A DNA stretch of 64,000 nucleotides from Sipunculus nudus (GCA_026874595.1 CM049311.1:21016176-21080175), one strand, 5' to 3'; positions 10,850 to 22,659 are shown, numbered from the stretch's first letter. Translations and numbers: made by a program. The notes: generated by a model not told the origin, from the sequence alone.

Positions 10850-11560
10850 TTTAAAGCGGTTAAAAACGACTGTTTTTCCACCCAAGAAGTCAGTTCCTGA
10901 CAATTCTTGCCACTCTTATGCGCAATTCCCACTTAAGCCCTTGTGTTTAGTTTGTTGAAACTCGAGAAGTGGGTTTTATACTTGTCAGGTTGAAGAGCTA
11001 TCCCTGAGTTGGCCGACAGCTAATTGTTTTCACCTACAAGGAGAGGCTCATTGTCATAGCAACGAGAGAGGACCGTGCTTTCCGAGACGAAATCTGTATA
11101 TAATAGGCTCAAGCGTGTTTGCATATAGCCCAATTGTGAGTGGCAAGGTTCCCCTATAAACAAAACGTCAGAAAAGAGACTGCCCGTTCATTAGCAGTAC
11201 AAATTGACATGGTCACGTAGTCGGGGGGGGGGGGGGGGTACAGCATTGGCCTCCTCATCATAGCGGTGGATTGCTTCGGGGGTAGGGCATTCTGGTCCCA
11301 AACACCTGGGGGTGTGAAATTGGTTAGGAAAAGGTGCCCCACGCGCCACGTTTCAAGTTTCTATCCGCCTACGGGGGGTCTGTAACTCACACGCGATTCG
11401 AGAGGTGCCCGTTTGATCTCTCGGTGCGGTAATGGCTTTTTGATTGGGGTTTAGCCAATGACTCTACGAGCTTGGGAAGACACTTACACTTTCATTGTTA
11501 CCATTGAGTCTAACCTTGGTTATGTTTTTTCTTGTATAACGCTGGTCTCTCTCCGCCGAA
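10850..11560. promoter_or_regulatory. Candidate conserved non-coding block with X-box-like site and G16 run
   Basis: Mixed-composition, non-repetitive sequence. ATTGTCATAGCAAC (11050-11063) matches a typical RFX X-box at most positions. A run of 16 G occupies 11223-11238. Short frames in the block lack domains. A repeat origin for the part from 11142 to 11480 remains possible. Confidence 0.3.
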
Positions 11561-12257
11561 TACTTGCGCAGACTCGTTCGAGTACTTGAGATTGTATGTT
11601 TGGTGCTCTCCAACATAAAATTTTATATTGTGGATATAAAGAAGGTCATCCCGATGCCTAGGTCCTTCTTGCCTGGGACTACAGTGAGAACATGCCATCA
11701 AATCGTCAAGTGTCTATGTCAACATTCAGACATGGGGTTAACAAAAACACCAAAGGACACACACGTCTTCCACCTTCCTGTGGCACATGCAGCCAAAGTT
11801 TATAACACCATCCCTCGAAGAAGTCATCGATGGAACTTTCAATTTATATCTGCTCTATGTGTACATAGAAGTAAGATAACTGAGACAGAAGAGTTTACAG
11901 TTATATGACTAGGTTTTGATTAATGTCGAAATTATTTTAAAAGCAATAACAACTAATTTTAGTTTGCAAGTTGAAATGTGAGAAATTTATTCTTTTTCCT
12001 TCAGTTAACTCTAAAGTTTGGTGTAACTTGATGTAAATGTTGAAAAATGAGTGATTTATCGTGTGGCTTATAAGATATATATACGACACATCAGCAGGCA
12101 GACGCATAGACGGAAGGAGCTGTTCCCCTATATCTACGTATGCATTATACGGCAATTTAGAATGATTACAATAATCGTAAGAATTTATTGGAACATAATA
12201 ATGTTTAACTTATTCTGATCACATCTGAACTCGCTGTTTGTTGACTTTTGTACTTGT
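11561..12257. other. Intergenic DNA
   Basis: A 114-codon open frame (11564-11908, plus) shows no recognisable domain and sits in ordinary sequence. I treat it as chance. Nothing else is seen. Confidence 0.5.
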
Positions 12258-12445
12258 CCATAGTCTTATGTTGAATTTCCATATAGTCTTATGTTGAATT
12301 TCCATAGTCTTATGTTGAATATTAAGAACCCATACTCTTTGTTGAATAGTCCAAAGTTTTCTGTTGAATATTAAGAGTCTATAATCTTCTGTCTAATAGT
12401 CCATAGTCTTCTATTGAATGTTTATAGTACATAATCTTCTGTTGA
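12258..12445. repeat. Degenerate minisatellite, about 22-25-bp unit
   Basis: The unit CATAGTCTTATGTTGAAT with a short variable spacer repeats about eight times. The first three copies are near identical and later ones degenerate to TAATCTTCTGTTGAA forms. Confidence 0.85.
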
Positions 12446-13199
12446 GGTCATCGGATAAGACAATGTTATGATCTCTAGGGCCCTGTCGATCTGATGTAAA
12501 TGAACTATAATCTGTTGTTCTTTGATTCAAGCGAAACCGATGTACCGTTGATATTTTATCGAAATTTCTATTATAAAGAGTAAACCAAGATCCAGCTGAA
12601 AATTTATTATAATAGCATACAGGTCTGCATCGTCGAGTAATCGCTAGAAGCCTCTTGTGACGCCCACAACTGATCGATAATAGGGATTGTAGGATGCGAT
12701 ATTGAAAATTTGCTCAATGGTAAAAAATATATATTATGTATTAATCTCTCACTTGTGACTATTACTGACTATCTATTTTGAAAATTGACCATACTGGAGA
12801 TTTTGCATAAAACGGACAGCAAGGAAGAAAAGACAAAAGAACCGTCCATGTTTTGTGAAGAAAACCCTAAAACCTCAGCCCAAATATTGATTTAGAAATA
12901 ATCTCATCAACCCCTTTGAGCCCCCTTACGGGCGGAGGCTTATATAGGTTTATAAATATTACATTAAAAACATTAGCCATGGAGCCAGGTAAATTCATTT
13001 TACATCAGGGTAAGATTGTTTTTTCTGAAAAGAACTTTAGGGTTGAAGAATATTCCTTTACTTGAATGAAATATGTTTGTAATGGTAAAGTATAAAATGA
13101 ATTTACGACTAAGAAATGTCCAAAAAAAAATTATGTTATGGAATTTTAATAATGCAAAGAATTTTGGTGATATGGGTTTTTGTCATGGTCATTTGAGTT
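12446..13199. other. AT-rich intergenic DNA
   Basis: Non-repetitive AT-rich sequence. No gene or repeat is recognised. Confidence 0.5.
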
Positions 13200-14060
13200 T
13201 TTTCTGGAATGGGTTTCCCTTGTTGTGGGCGGTATATGGGGTATGGCTGTGACGGTGGCAGCCCGATGACGTTTGCCCGTCTCGCAGACTGTCGAGCCCA
13301 GAATGCTGACAAGCTGTCGAAGCTGAGACAGAACAAAGACTGCTAGGCAAACAATCGCAGGCTTGCTCATTTGCTGGCAGAGAAATGCAGCGCGCGCCTC
13401 CGGGACCCGACCAGGCGTACAGCCTGGATTAAATCTGCGCATGATGTGCATCCTAAATTGATAGCGATCAGGAACAAGACAGGGTTGGAAATCTAATTTG
13501 GCCACCGCACTCCCAAATGAATGCAATTGTTGGGGGAGCATGCTATCCATCATAGGACCAAGCAGACCCTAGTGTGTTCCAAGTCCCGAAGTCCTCGACA
13601 CAACCCTCGAAACATTTAAGCTTTTACTAATGCCTGTCGCTTTTCCGGCCGGTCTGACCATCCCAGCGTGGAGGTCTATTATCCAGTATGCGTGACAGGT
13701 CAGCTGGGTGGTCGCTGGTCAGCTCTTCCCACAATGCACCTCTGCAGCTGTGCTGGTCATCTGCGCTGCAGCTACCAGCAGTTTAGGTGATTTACTTGTT
13801 ATTCCGTTCGTGTTTGCAGCATAAGGGTTAATCGCTCCGTGTCACATCTCGCGATGTCAGGTATACCACGCTTACCCGCACTTTCATCAAATGAGCCGTG
13901 CTAACCCTAATGACATCCTCTAACTGTACTTATTTGCTCCATCTATCATCCTCAGCCGCATGAATCACAAAACACGTCGATCTGTGTCAATTTATCCACC
14001 CTAATTATCGCCACAACACGTGTAGTTATATACGTGCGTGTATACTTGAACTTGACGCTG
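13200..14060. promoter_or_regulatory. Candidate conserved non-coding block with E-boxes
   Basis: GC-richer, non-repetitive sequence. CAGCTG E-boxes lie at 13701-13706 and 13745-13750 among several more CAGCT words, a style seen in proneural bHLH-responsive enhancers. A 135-codon minus-strand frame (13146-13553) crosses it but contains no domain and runs into AT-rich sequence, so I do not call it a gene. Confidence 0.35.
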
Positions 14061-14516
14061 TGTCAACTTACGCCATCCATAAAGGCTCATTTATTATAGG
14101 TATGCATGTATGTAAAATCTCGCAAACACCAATAGGTTTTACGTGTCATGTTATCCATTTTGCATCAGTAAACAGTTCTGTCATCTCCCGTGCACGGTGT
14201 GCGGGCTGTGTCATTGTTTGAACACCGATGGATTGGGAAAACCTAACAATCCGAGTTTTACCAGACAGTGTTTCACCGTGGCGATAAAGGCGTTTGGATA
14301 ATAAATGTATTTACAGAAATTAAAATTAATATGTGTGCCTGCATGAGTACTTGTACTGTGGCCCTCCATTGAATTTTAACGTATAAATTTTGCTGTAAAC
14401 CAGTATCCGTATGGATATTACTAAAACACACACTCGCATATACATGTACATATGCATGTATATATGTATTATGTAGTAACAACGAAACCTCCCCATCTTT
14501 AATTTATAAGTCCCCT
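14061..14516. other. Intergenic DNA
   Basis: AT-rich sequence with scattered short TATG/CATG words. No gene is seen. Confidence 0.5.
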
Positions 14517-14533
14517 CCCCCCCCCCCCCCCCC
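14517..14533. repeat. Poly(C) run, 17 nt
   Basis: Uninterrupted C17 bounded by AT-rich sequence. Confidence 0.95.
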
Positions 14534-14963
14534 ACCGAAACCAATATTTGCCAAAATTATATAAATGTAAATAAAGATATAGATGATGCAAAATGTCAGA
14601 TTTATGAGAGTAAATTTTATATTCTTGACGTTTGAGATTGGTCTAATCCAATATCTACTCATTCACTACTCACTAAGAACATCTGCTCATTCACATCATG
14701 TATAGTATAGGAGTTCACGTTGTACCTAATTTCCTAATAAATTTTACCTCAGCCGCCTTTTTTTTCTTTCAGCTATTTTCCCCTTAGCCATTTTTACATA
14801 CATGGCACTCCCATAAAGTGCTATATAGACCTCTATATACAGGGTGCAGTTTGGCAAAGTCCCAATTTTTCTTCTTTGTTTTTTTTTACAAGTGGTCATG
14901 ACCTCCAAAGAGAGGTTATACCTCTAACAAAGTGGGCAGTTTGGCCACATGATGGAGGTTTTA

Positions 14964-15108
14964 ATATATATATATTATTTATATATGTGTGTGTGTGTGT
15001 TTGTGATAGACGTGTTTTATACATATATTATTTAAATATCTATAAAACAAATTAAAAACCCATCCCCAAACACACACACACCTATGTATATGTGTACAAA
15101 TATAATAT

Positions 15109-15175
<67 letters not shown>
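14964..15175. repeat. (TA)n/(TG)n microsatellites
   Basis: Short TA and TG runs at 14964-15001 and (CA) near 15070-15080 lead into a long (TA) run at 15125-15175. The tract from 14534 to 14963 is AT-rich with no gene seen. Confidence 0.9.
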
Positions 15176-15177
<2 letters not shown>

Positions 15178-15896
15178 TAGAAATGTAGACCATGTATATA
15201 TCAAACACAAAAAGATTCAAGGCTATAACCTATATACGGATAGTGGTATAGTGTTTTCTTTGTATATATAGGCAAGTGTGTATGTGTATGTGTGTGTACT
15301 TCTGCACTCTTCTGTGAATGGCATAAATTAATTTCCCTTTGCGACACCGCAACACAGACCCGGAGACAAAGGAGAGTCAACTTTGTAAAAAAGTGCTGTC
15401 AGTTCGCCTCAGATCAGGGTCATTTGTTATATACATACACCGCAGTTATCAGAGCAAAAATCTTTCTGATCTACGCTTGATATAAAAATGGAAAAGAATC
15501 GCTTTTCACGCGCAGGCCATACACTCTTCATACCGTCGGGTTTTTCTTCAAAGGCGACCATTGAAAACCTAAGTGCGCAGTAGAAACGATGGTGTTAAGA
15601 AAATTGTCTTATAGGCAGGTGGCTGCGGTATGAACGGGCTAGATATAAGTCCAGAGCAGAGCAGTATATATATATATGTATGTATGTATATGTTCTGCAC
15701 GAGTAGGGCTCACTCAGGCTTGCCTGTAAGGTGATGAACATCCCACTAGACACAGATGCACATGTCCAAACAGTCATGCACAGGTGAAACAACACTTCAA
15801 CATACAACGCACCATTTTCTTGCGTCATGTATAAAAAAGAAGTTTTTGCTTCGATAGACAACCCCCCTTGGTGATCAGAAAATATATGTGTGAAGT
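15176..15896. other. Intergenic DNA
   Basis: AT-rich with a moderately complex patch at 15290-15640. Open frames are short and lack domains. Confidence 0.5.
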
Positions 15897-15967
15897 GATG
15901 ATAATAATGATGATAATAATAATGATAATAATGATAATAGATAATCATCATTATTATCATCAATGAT
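15897..15967. repeat. (ATR)n trinucleotide repeat, partly palindromic
   Basis: GAT and AAT triplets run to about 15945 and are followed by ATC/ATT triplets, so the tract can fold back on itself. Confidence 0.85.
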
Positions 15968-16599
15968 AAGCGCGGTAAGAAACTGAGAAAACCGTTCCCT
16001 TTTTTTAGATTTTTTATCCATATGGTAAAACAAAAAGTAATAAAGTGCTGAGACAAAACATAGTATAATTATGCATTTTTATCTATCAGGGCAGCCGCCC
16101 AACTTTGTATATGTATATATGTATTGAGTGATAAATTGTATAGTAAACAAAAGCCATGTTACACTGTTAGAAGAAAGGGTATTTTGGAAGGGTATATATA
16201 CATAACCTGTACCTTTTTGTGTATACCTTAGGTTAAACAAATATGCATAATGATAAACGATGTGAATGTCTGTATATCTTATACAAATATATTTTATGAT
16301 ACATATATTTAAATTAAAGTATCACTATTAATCTATTAATTAACTATCAGTTTTTTAATTATTAACCATATAGAGGCCTCACGACGAAGGTTATAATTAC
16401 ATCTGCCCATATATAGACAGCTGGTGGCGATAAAAGGAGAATATATTCATTTACACATATGTATTTTAACTGAATATTCGTATTTAACTAAATATTTGTA
16501 ATTTAACCCCCTTGTCCGTAAAATAAACATATTAATATAATTAAGGTACATGTTAATAGTTGTACAATTGAAATCTTAACGATCAACTTTCATCCACGA
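15968..16599. other. AT-rich intergenic DNA
   Basis: TA-rich, no long runs, no gene and no recognised repeat. Confidence 0.5.
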
Positions 16600-17060
16600 A
16601 AGAGGACAAATGCATATGACAGGAGAGTGGTCGCGGTGCAACATGGGAAACCTCAAAACCACCGGATCAAGCCAGAATATAAGGCCAGGGTCTCACGATT
16701 CTGACTCTGTGCCACCTCTCACATCATGATAATCTTTCATATCCGCACAAGCAGAGAATTAAAAAAATGTAAACTGATTGTGTCTAAACTGCTGATACTA
16801 AAGGAAGGACGGGCTGAGACCTGAGGGAATACATCACCCGGCCCGCGGGGACAGGGGGTGATCAAATCAGCGATCGCAACTATTGTAGCATGGAAAGATA
16901 TATAAAGATATAGTAGAAAAACGTGCCAAATCCGGGCTGATCTACGGCCGGCCCGTGCGCAACAAGACACTGGGGGCCAGAGAGCTCACCTGCCGCATCA
17001 CACGACCGGTTTATTACAACACTGTGTGCTACATCTTCTTATACTGTTAAGAGCGTGATG
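16600..17060. promoter_or_regulatory. Higher-complexity block; possible regulatory DNA
   Basis: Non-repetitive and GC-richer. It includes a short inverted pair ATCACCC/GGGTGAT around 16830-16863. No coding frame is convincing. Confidence 0.25.
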
Positions 17061-17099
17061 ACGGAAAGGAAAATCTATACCATCGTCTATCTGTCTGTT

Positions 17100-17200
<101 letters not shown>

Positions 17201-17204
17201 GTCG

Positions 17205-17930
17205 CGCGCCGGCCATCTTCCGATCTGACCCATCTTAGGATAACCGATAGGATATTGGGTCGCCGATCTTAAAATTGGGTCGCCTCTTAAGATGGGTCAG
17301 ACCCAATACCCGATCATGGTCTGCTAGCTGGTGCATGCTTACAGCATTGAATGAAACAAAGGAATAAAAATATTAAATATATTTTCATTTTGATCCCGAG
17401 TACTTGTATATTTTACAGCATTATATATGTATAGAGAGTAGCTGACGAGTCGAAAGTTTAAAACCTGTGAAGGGTCTATACCTTGTACATTGATTTTATA
17501 TCTTTTAAATAAATTTAAACATCTTTTATTTATGTCTGTTATATTTTTTAGGTAAATATTTATATAAAATATTATCAATATCAGTAAATGAAAATAAGAA
17601 GATTGGTCTATGCCAAGTAGATATTGTTGTTCGGTTATTGGGCCTGACCCATCTTAAGATGCATGTGGCTGAACCAAAAACCATGATCGGTTATTGGGAT
17701 TAACCCATCTCGGCATTACCAAACCTGATTCCTATACATTGTTGATCGTTTATAGGGTCTGACCCATTTCAAGATGGGTCTGAACCAATAACCGACATAT
17801 AAAAAGTTATGAATATCAGAAAATAACATCGGAAATTGAGCTTTTTTACCAAGTTGACATTGTTGATCGTTTATTAATTCAGAACCATCTTAAGATGTTG
17901 TTGGATCAGACACACCTTAAGATGAGCCAG
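17205..17930. repeat. Cluster of GACCCATCTTAAGATGGGTC palindromic repeat units
   Basis: Variants of the 20-bp palindrome GACCCATCTTAAGATGGGTC, flanked by GATCGGTTATTGGG-like sequence on one side and its complement on the other, occur around 17220-17325, 17636-17800 and 17870-17925. A longer unit beginning ATATCAG-AAATAA and including ATTGTTGTTCGG/ATTGTTGATCG recurs about 235 bp apart (17577 and 17812). Related single pieces lie near 21555-21660, 22405-22452, 55740-55815 and 56125-56180. It is probably a foldback MITE family. The part at 17340-17570 is plain AT-rich DNA. Confidence 0.75.
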
Positions 17931-17954
17931 ATCGAGAGTAGTACATCGTGCGGT

Positions 17955-18060
17955 ATATATTTAATTATATATATATATATATATAGGCATATAGGCGTAT
18001 CCTGGGGATGCCGCAGGGGGCCATGCACCGCCGCCCCCCCCCCCTCCCGCGCGCCCCCCT
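17955..18060. repeat. (TA)n and C-rich low-complexity tract
   Basis: Short (TA) at 17963-17985, then a C-rich stretch with C11 at 18034-18044. No gene. The following AT-rich stretch to 18439 shows nothing further. Confidence 0.85.
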
Positions 18061-18447
18061 CCATATCATACTTTGCACATAATATTGAGGAAAACTATCC
18101 AGACATTAAATATCTACTAAATTACAGTATAATTAGTATACCTGTATAAAATTAAATATAATCATATCCCCCTATAGAGCAATTTACAACAAATACATGA
18201 GCAAAATTTGCACGCATCTTTAAGAGGATATTTGCCGTTGCCTGCATTTGTACATAAAGTGACCTTACATATATATAACATGTGGAAATAATTATCATCA
18301 GACAACCATCAACTCTATATATCCTCTATACATCAAAGAGAAAAGGCCGAAGATTTCTTTTTTTCAAGTATCCATGAAACATATATAATTACTGTTTTAT
18401 ACATATATGTATGTATATGAATGTATACGCATGCATGTGTGCAGGTG

Positions 18448-18802
18448 CAGGGACGTCAATATAGTCGGGGGGTGGGGGTATATATCCCTCCCCCTCACTT
18501 TTTGGCAAGGGAGGATGGTCAATGCAATACCCCTTCCCCCCTATTCAGAGAATAATATTTATATTTTGCAAATTAAAAAATATTAATAAATTGAACTATA
18601 AACTTTGGTTTCATTTGTGAGTTTACTGTCCAATGTTATATCTAAATGTAGTTTTGAATCAACTTATATACTGGAAACATAATACCTTATTTTCTAAAAT
18701 GTGTCATACAGATGATATATATATATATATATATATGTGTGAGTGTGCTCATCACCCCCACCCCCCCCCCCCCTTACCCTGGAAGATAAATTGACGCCAC
18801 TG
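18448..18802. mobile_element. hAT-like MITE with 8-bp target-site duplication
   Basis: The 355-bp element is bounded by the identical 8-mer TGCAGGTG at 18440-18447 and 18803-18810. Its ends are inverted repeats: CAGGGACGTCAATATA on the left and CAGTGGCGTCAATTTA reading in from the right, 13 of 16 matching. Both continue into a G-run followed by TGGGGG. CAG-starting termini, an 8-bp duplication and short length fit the hAT superfamily. There is no transposase. A (TA)n run (18717-18736) and a C-run (about 18755-18773) lie inside. Confidence 0.88.
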
Positions 18803-18810
18803 TGCAGGTG

Positions 18811-19049
18811 TGTAAATGTATGCATGAGGATATGTAGATTTTAAGAGCCCTCACAGAGCCATGTGATATTATATATATTTGATTAATATACATTATTGTA
18901 AATACGTTTATGGTAGTACTGTCATCATAAAAACCCCCAAAACTGCATAAAACTACACACAAACAAAACACCTCATATATACTTAAACTACGCCGATTTT
19001 CATGACAAAGGCGATCAGCAAAATTCGTGCAGCATTCTTTTTATAATCG
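18811..19049. other. AT-rich intergenic DNA
   Basis: No gene or repeat is recognised. Confidence 0.5.
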
Positions 19050-19093
19050 ATATATATATATATATATCTATATTTATATATATATATATATAT
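19050..19093. repeat. (TA)n microsatellite
   Basis: TA run interrupted by CTATATT. The flanks to 19375 hold only short chance frames. Confidence 0.9.
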
Positions 19094-19399
19094 TGTTAAG
19101 TACATGTAGAACTAGTTTTCAAGTTACATTTATTTATGCAAAAATGTTGGGAATATCGATTAATAATCGGGAAAACTCTAGAGAATTGAACGCTGATATA
19201 TACACATCTATACCGTATAACATAAAAACGGATATGCTGGTGTTTGTAAATCAAATGTATAATTTTATATCGCAGATGAAGTAAGATTTTAATGACCTGA
19301 GGAGCCAACCACTATATATATCCGCCAAATGCTGTGATATTGGGCACGAACAAACGGAAGTATTTAACGAAAAGTTCGTGTAGCACCTTTGGCATTCCA

Positions 19400-19628
19400 C
19401 TGAGACGACTCCATGCATTCAGTTAGACGACCACATGCATGTAAGACGATCCAAATTCAAATAACAACAGATAGACGACCTGTGATATAGAACACTCCAT
19501 TCTTACCCTATAGCTGTTCAATGGTGCATTCACTTATAATAAGTTATTATATAATATAAATCAATACTTTAGTTAATAGACAACAATTTCTATATGAAGT
19601 TTATTTGAAACAACCCCCCCCCCCCCCC
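19400..19628. repeat. Degenerate AGACGACC repeat and C15 run
   Basis: AGACGA-type words followed by CATGCAT-like sequence recur four times at 19400-19490. A C15 run occupies 19614-19628. Confidence 0.5.
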
Positions 19629-19851
19629 ATGCATGGTTAATCATGTAGTTCTCGCGATAATAGTACAATCAACGTGATGCACTTTTAATTCCGGAGGCGA
19701 TAAAATGTTGAATATTCGTCGATCCCTTGAATATTTGCTCTTTCAATTTATAACTAATATATATATATATACATATATCATGTTGAAAATTTCAATAGAA
19801 ATGGTTGTCCCCTACACTTAACATCATTATTCATTATTTATTTTTATAGAT

Positions 19852-20066
19852 AATATTTTAATCTCATATTAGACCACTCCTCCAATATATACCAAAGTTA
19901 TCGAATAGTTGTACCCAAAAGCCGTCCCTATAGCATAATCGTCGCCAAAATTTAACCGTTTATGAAAATTTAAATCTTATATTAGACCATTGCTCTAATA
20001 TTTAGCTGTAACCAAAGTTAGTCAAATAACCGACTTTTTGAGAATTGTCACCAAAAGCTAACGTCG
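19852..20066. repeat. Diverged tandem duplication, about 100-120-bp unit
   Basis: Two related units share TTTTAATCTCATATTAGACC / TTTAAATCTTATATTAGACC, then CCAATAT/CTAATAT, ACCAAAGTTA and a final ACCCAAAAGC/ACCAAAAGC. They start near 19855 and 19969. Confidence 0.7.
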
Positions 20067-20740
20067 CTGCGGCCCATGTTATCATCTGCATGGTGTTTGG
20101 TTTAGGCTGGGGCATATGGCGTCCGTGTAACCTCGACAAGGATACGTGCGAGAGGAGTATGTTTTGACGAGCTCAGTGTTCGGCCGATTGACTCCGGTGT
20201 ATTTCCTCTTTGTGTAGTGCTTCGCTCCAGTGGGCACGATACAATACCTCTGATCTACGATAGGACCGACGAAATGGTCCACAATAGCTCTGATGCCGTG
20301 TTTCTATTGCCTTCTTCATAAAGGCACGTAACTCCGGGCGACCATTGCTTGTGAAGGCGTGATGATATTCTATTACCAAGGGTCACTGACTCAAACAAAC
20401 CTCAACTAACACTCTAAGGGTCTCTGGGCGCCTCTAAATCGCTGGAAAAACACTGATGTCCTTCTTTGGGATTTTGCCACTGTTTGCCGATTTTGCCACT
20501 TGAGAAATAAAAAGACGCGTGAATTGAGTTGCTGACCCGACCCGACCTCACCTGGGCCTGGCACGCCGCGATCCGGCTTTGTGTCCACACATGTCTGTGT
20601 TTGTGGAGATCTCACCCTGTATCCTACGAATTACACTTCAATTACAAACACGTGGTCTTCAAGGGTGCGGGTGCATTATGCTATTTTTATAACGACATTG
20701 AGACCCTTGCCTTCGTGACGTAGACTTTATTTCCGCTTTC
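20067..20740. other. Higher-complexity block; candidate conserved DNA or decayed coding sequence
   Basis: Non-repetitive GC-richer DNA. Two overlapping minus-strand frames (20173-20379 and 20082-20282) together cover about 300 bp and could be pieces of a broken retroelement or host frame. I recognise no domain in either. A regulatory block is equally possible. Confidence 0.25.
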
Positions 20741-21364
20741 CTGCATTTTCATCTCGCTTTTAAATGATCGTTGTTTGGATATATATAAAAAGTGCATGTG
20801 TATATGCAGGAGGGGAGTTAATACAGCTAGGCGAATGCCCTACATTTTCGAGTATTTCGAACGTTTCCTAAAATGTTCTCATTACCAAAGAGTTCATTAA
20901 CATTCGAAGGGCCATGAACTTTTTGTGTAATCTATAATCCTTAATTCAATACAGCGATCTCGAAATTTTGATTGCCCCTCATGCAAGACACATATAGTGC
21001 TACAAAAACATGCTTTGCATTTTATCAGTGACAAGAACATAACGGCAAGGTTTTGACCCAAAATGCATGCATCCATGGATTTACTACAGCATAATCGATA
21101 AAATATCAATAACTAAGCGATTGACCATGCATACATTCATTATACCTTTAAAAACTGAAGAAAACTTGTCTTAGTTAGAGTAAGAAAAATTTACAAGAAT
21201 GTACCAGACATAAAGTCGTTAGAGGTATAATCAACCATAAACTACATTCCACATGTTATACAATGTCTATATCAATCAGGACATGAAGTAACGCACGGGA
21301 GCATATCCCTGGCATCTATCTAATATAAACTGATTCGGCATCTGAAAAGCATCCCCATTCTTTG
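20741..21364. other. AT-rich intergenic DNA
   Basis: Nothing recognisable beyond short chance frames. Confidence 0.5.

Positions 21365-21427
<63 letters not shown>
21365..21427. repeat. (TA)n microsatellite
   Basis: Long TA run with one AA interruption near its start. Confidence 0.97.
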
Positions 21428-21429
<2 letters not shown>

Positions 21430-21544
21430 CCATGCGACAGCCTAAGCCTGGCTGTTATAATTCCGGGATCTTTCAGTTTGTTCATACAACGTTATTTAGA
21501 GAAACGTGGTCTTATACCATAAATGAAGATCACATAATAGTATA

Positions 21545-21665
21545 TGTGTATATATAGCCATCGGAAGATCGGGGATTGGTAAATGGGTCTGACCGATCTG
21601 AAGATGAGGGCCCCATTATCAGATCACAGTTATGACGCATCTCAAGATAGGCAAGATTTGAAGAC
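21545..21665. repeat. Single copy of the GACC/GATCTTAAGATG-type palindromic family
   Basis: The words GGAAGATCGGGGATTGGTAA, ATGGGTCTGACCGATCTGAA and CATCTCAAGATAGG match the family clustered at 17205-17930, with substitutions. Confidence 0.55.
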
Positions 21666-22202
21666 GGCGCGAAACACATAAACTTCTATACATCTGTGAG
21701 AAACCAAGCATATATTGTATTTAACATTTCAAGCGGTTTTTAACATTTATTTCGTTGGTAGGAGTTGCTTCACTGGGGGACCATCACTTTTCGAAGTTCA
21801 GTGCCCATGCACTATTAAAAATTGAGCATTATAGTTTTTTATATATATATATCTAATGTTATATAAGAAGACATACAATGGGTCTTGGTCATGTAAGGTC
21901 TTGTGTAAACACCCACACTGTTAATGCGCTACTAAAAAACACGTAAAAATGACAACTCGAGAAAGGAGTAATGTTTATTTACAGTAGTTTTACGCGCCAT
22001 TAACTTGAGATATAAAACCTAATCTGGCGTTCAGTCTAATAAGTACCAGAAGTTATGCCACTAACAGCCCTGACCGAGTGTTTTTGGAACAACTACTATG
22101 TCTTTACTCCTGTTGAAGTTTTCTTGGGTTTTTTTGTGTTTTTTTTTTTAATTTTAACATTGACCTAGTAAACGTCAAGGTCTCGTCCAGTCTCGGTTTA
22201 TT

Positions 22203-22580
22203 TTCTCGGATACCCAGCTTACAAATAAAACCTTGAAGATTTTTCTGAAACTGGTCAATTAGGCTGTGCTGACGTTAATATAAATCTGGAGATAAACTGA
22301 TTCTATGTATAACCTCTATAGATATATAACTGATTCCGTTTAAAGTAATACTCGGTGTTTTACACTATATATGCCATTTTCAATCACAAAATAATGTGCA
22401 GGCATGGGTGTATCGGGTATCATTAAATGGGTCCGATCGCTCTTAAGATGAGATATAATATTCTCGGATACCTAGTGTCCCCAAGTATATCTTAATGGTT
22501 TCATGTAAAACTGGTCAAGCTGCATTGCCTTCACTAATGTATCGGCAGCTGTTCACGCCTCCGTATAACTGATTCTATAT
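22203..22580. repeat. Two diverged direct copies, about 110-120 bp
   Basis: Copies at 22203-22310 and 22461-22580 share TTCTCGGATACC at the start, AAACTGGTCAA in the middle and AACTGATTCTAT at the end. Between them, near 22405-22452, lies a fragment of the TTAAGATG palindromic family. Confidence 0.7.
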
Positions 22581-22599
22581 ATAGTAAAACATAGCTTTA

Positions 22600-22623
22600 T
22601 GTGTGTGTGTGTGTGAGAGAGGT

Positions 22624-22659
<36 letters not shown>

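Noticed and set aside
11564-11908. 114-codon plus-strand open frame
   Set aside because: No recognisable domain and no repeat or splice structure supporting a gene.
12258-12445. Regularly spaced repeats resembling a CRISPR array
   Set aside because: Degenerate minisatellite without unique spacers, in a eukaryotic genome.
13146-13553. 135-codon minus-strand open frame
   Set aside because: No domain or sensible composition pattern. It runs from a complex block into AT-rich DNA, as chance frames do.
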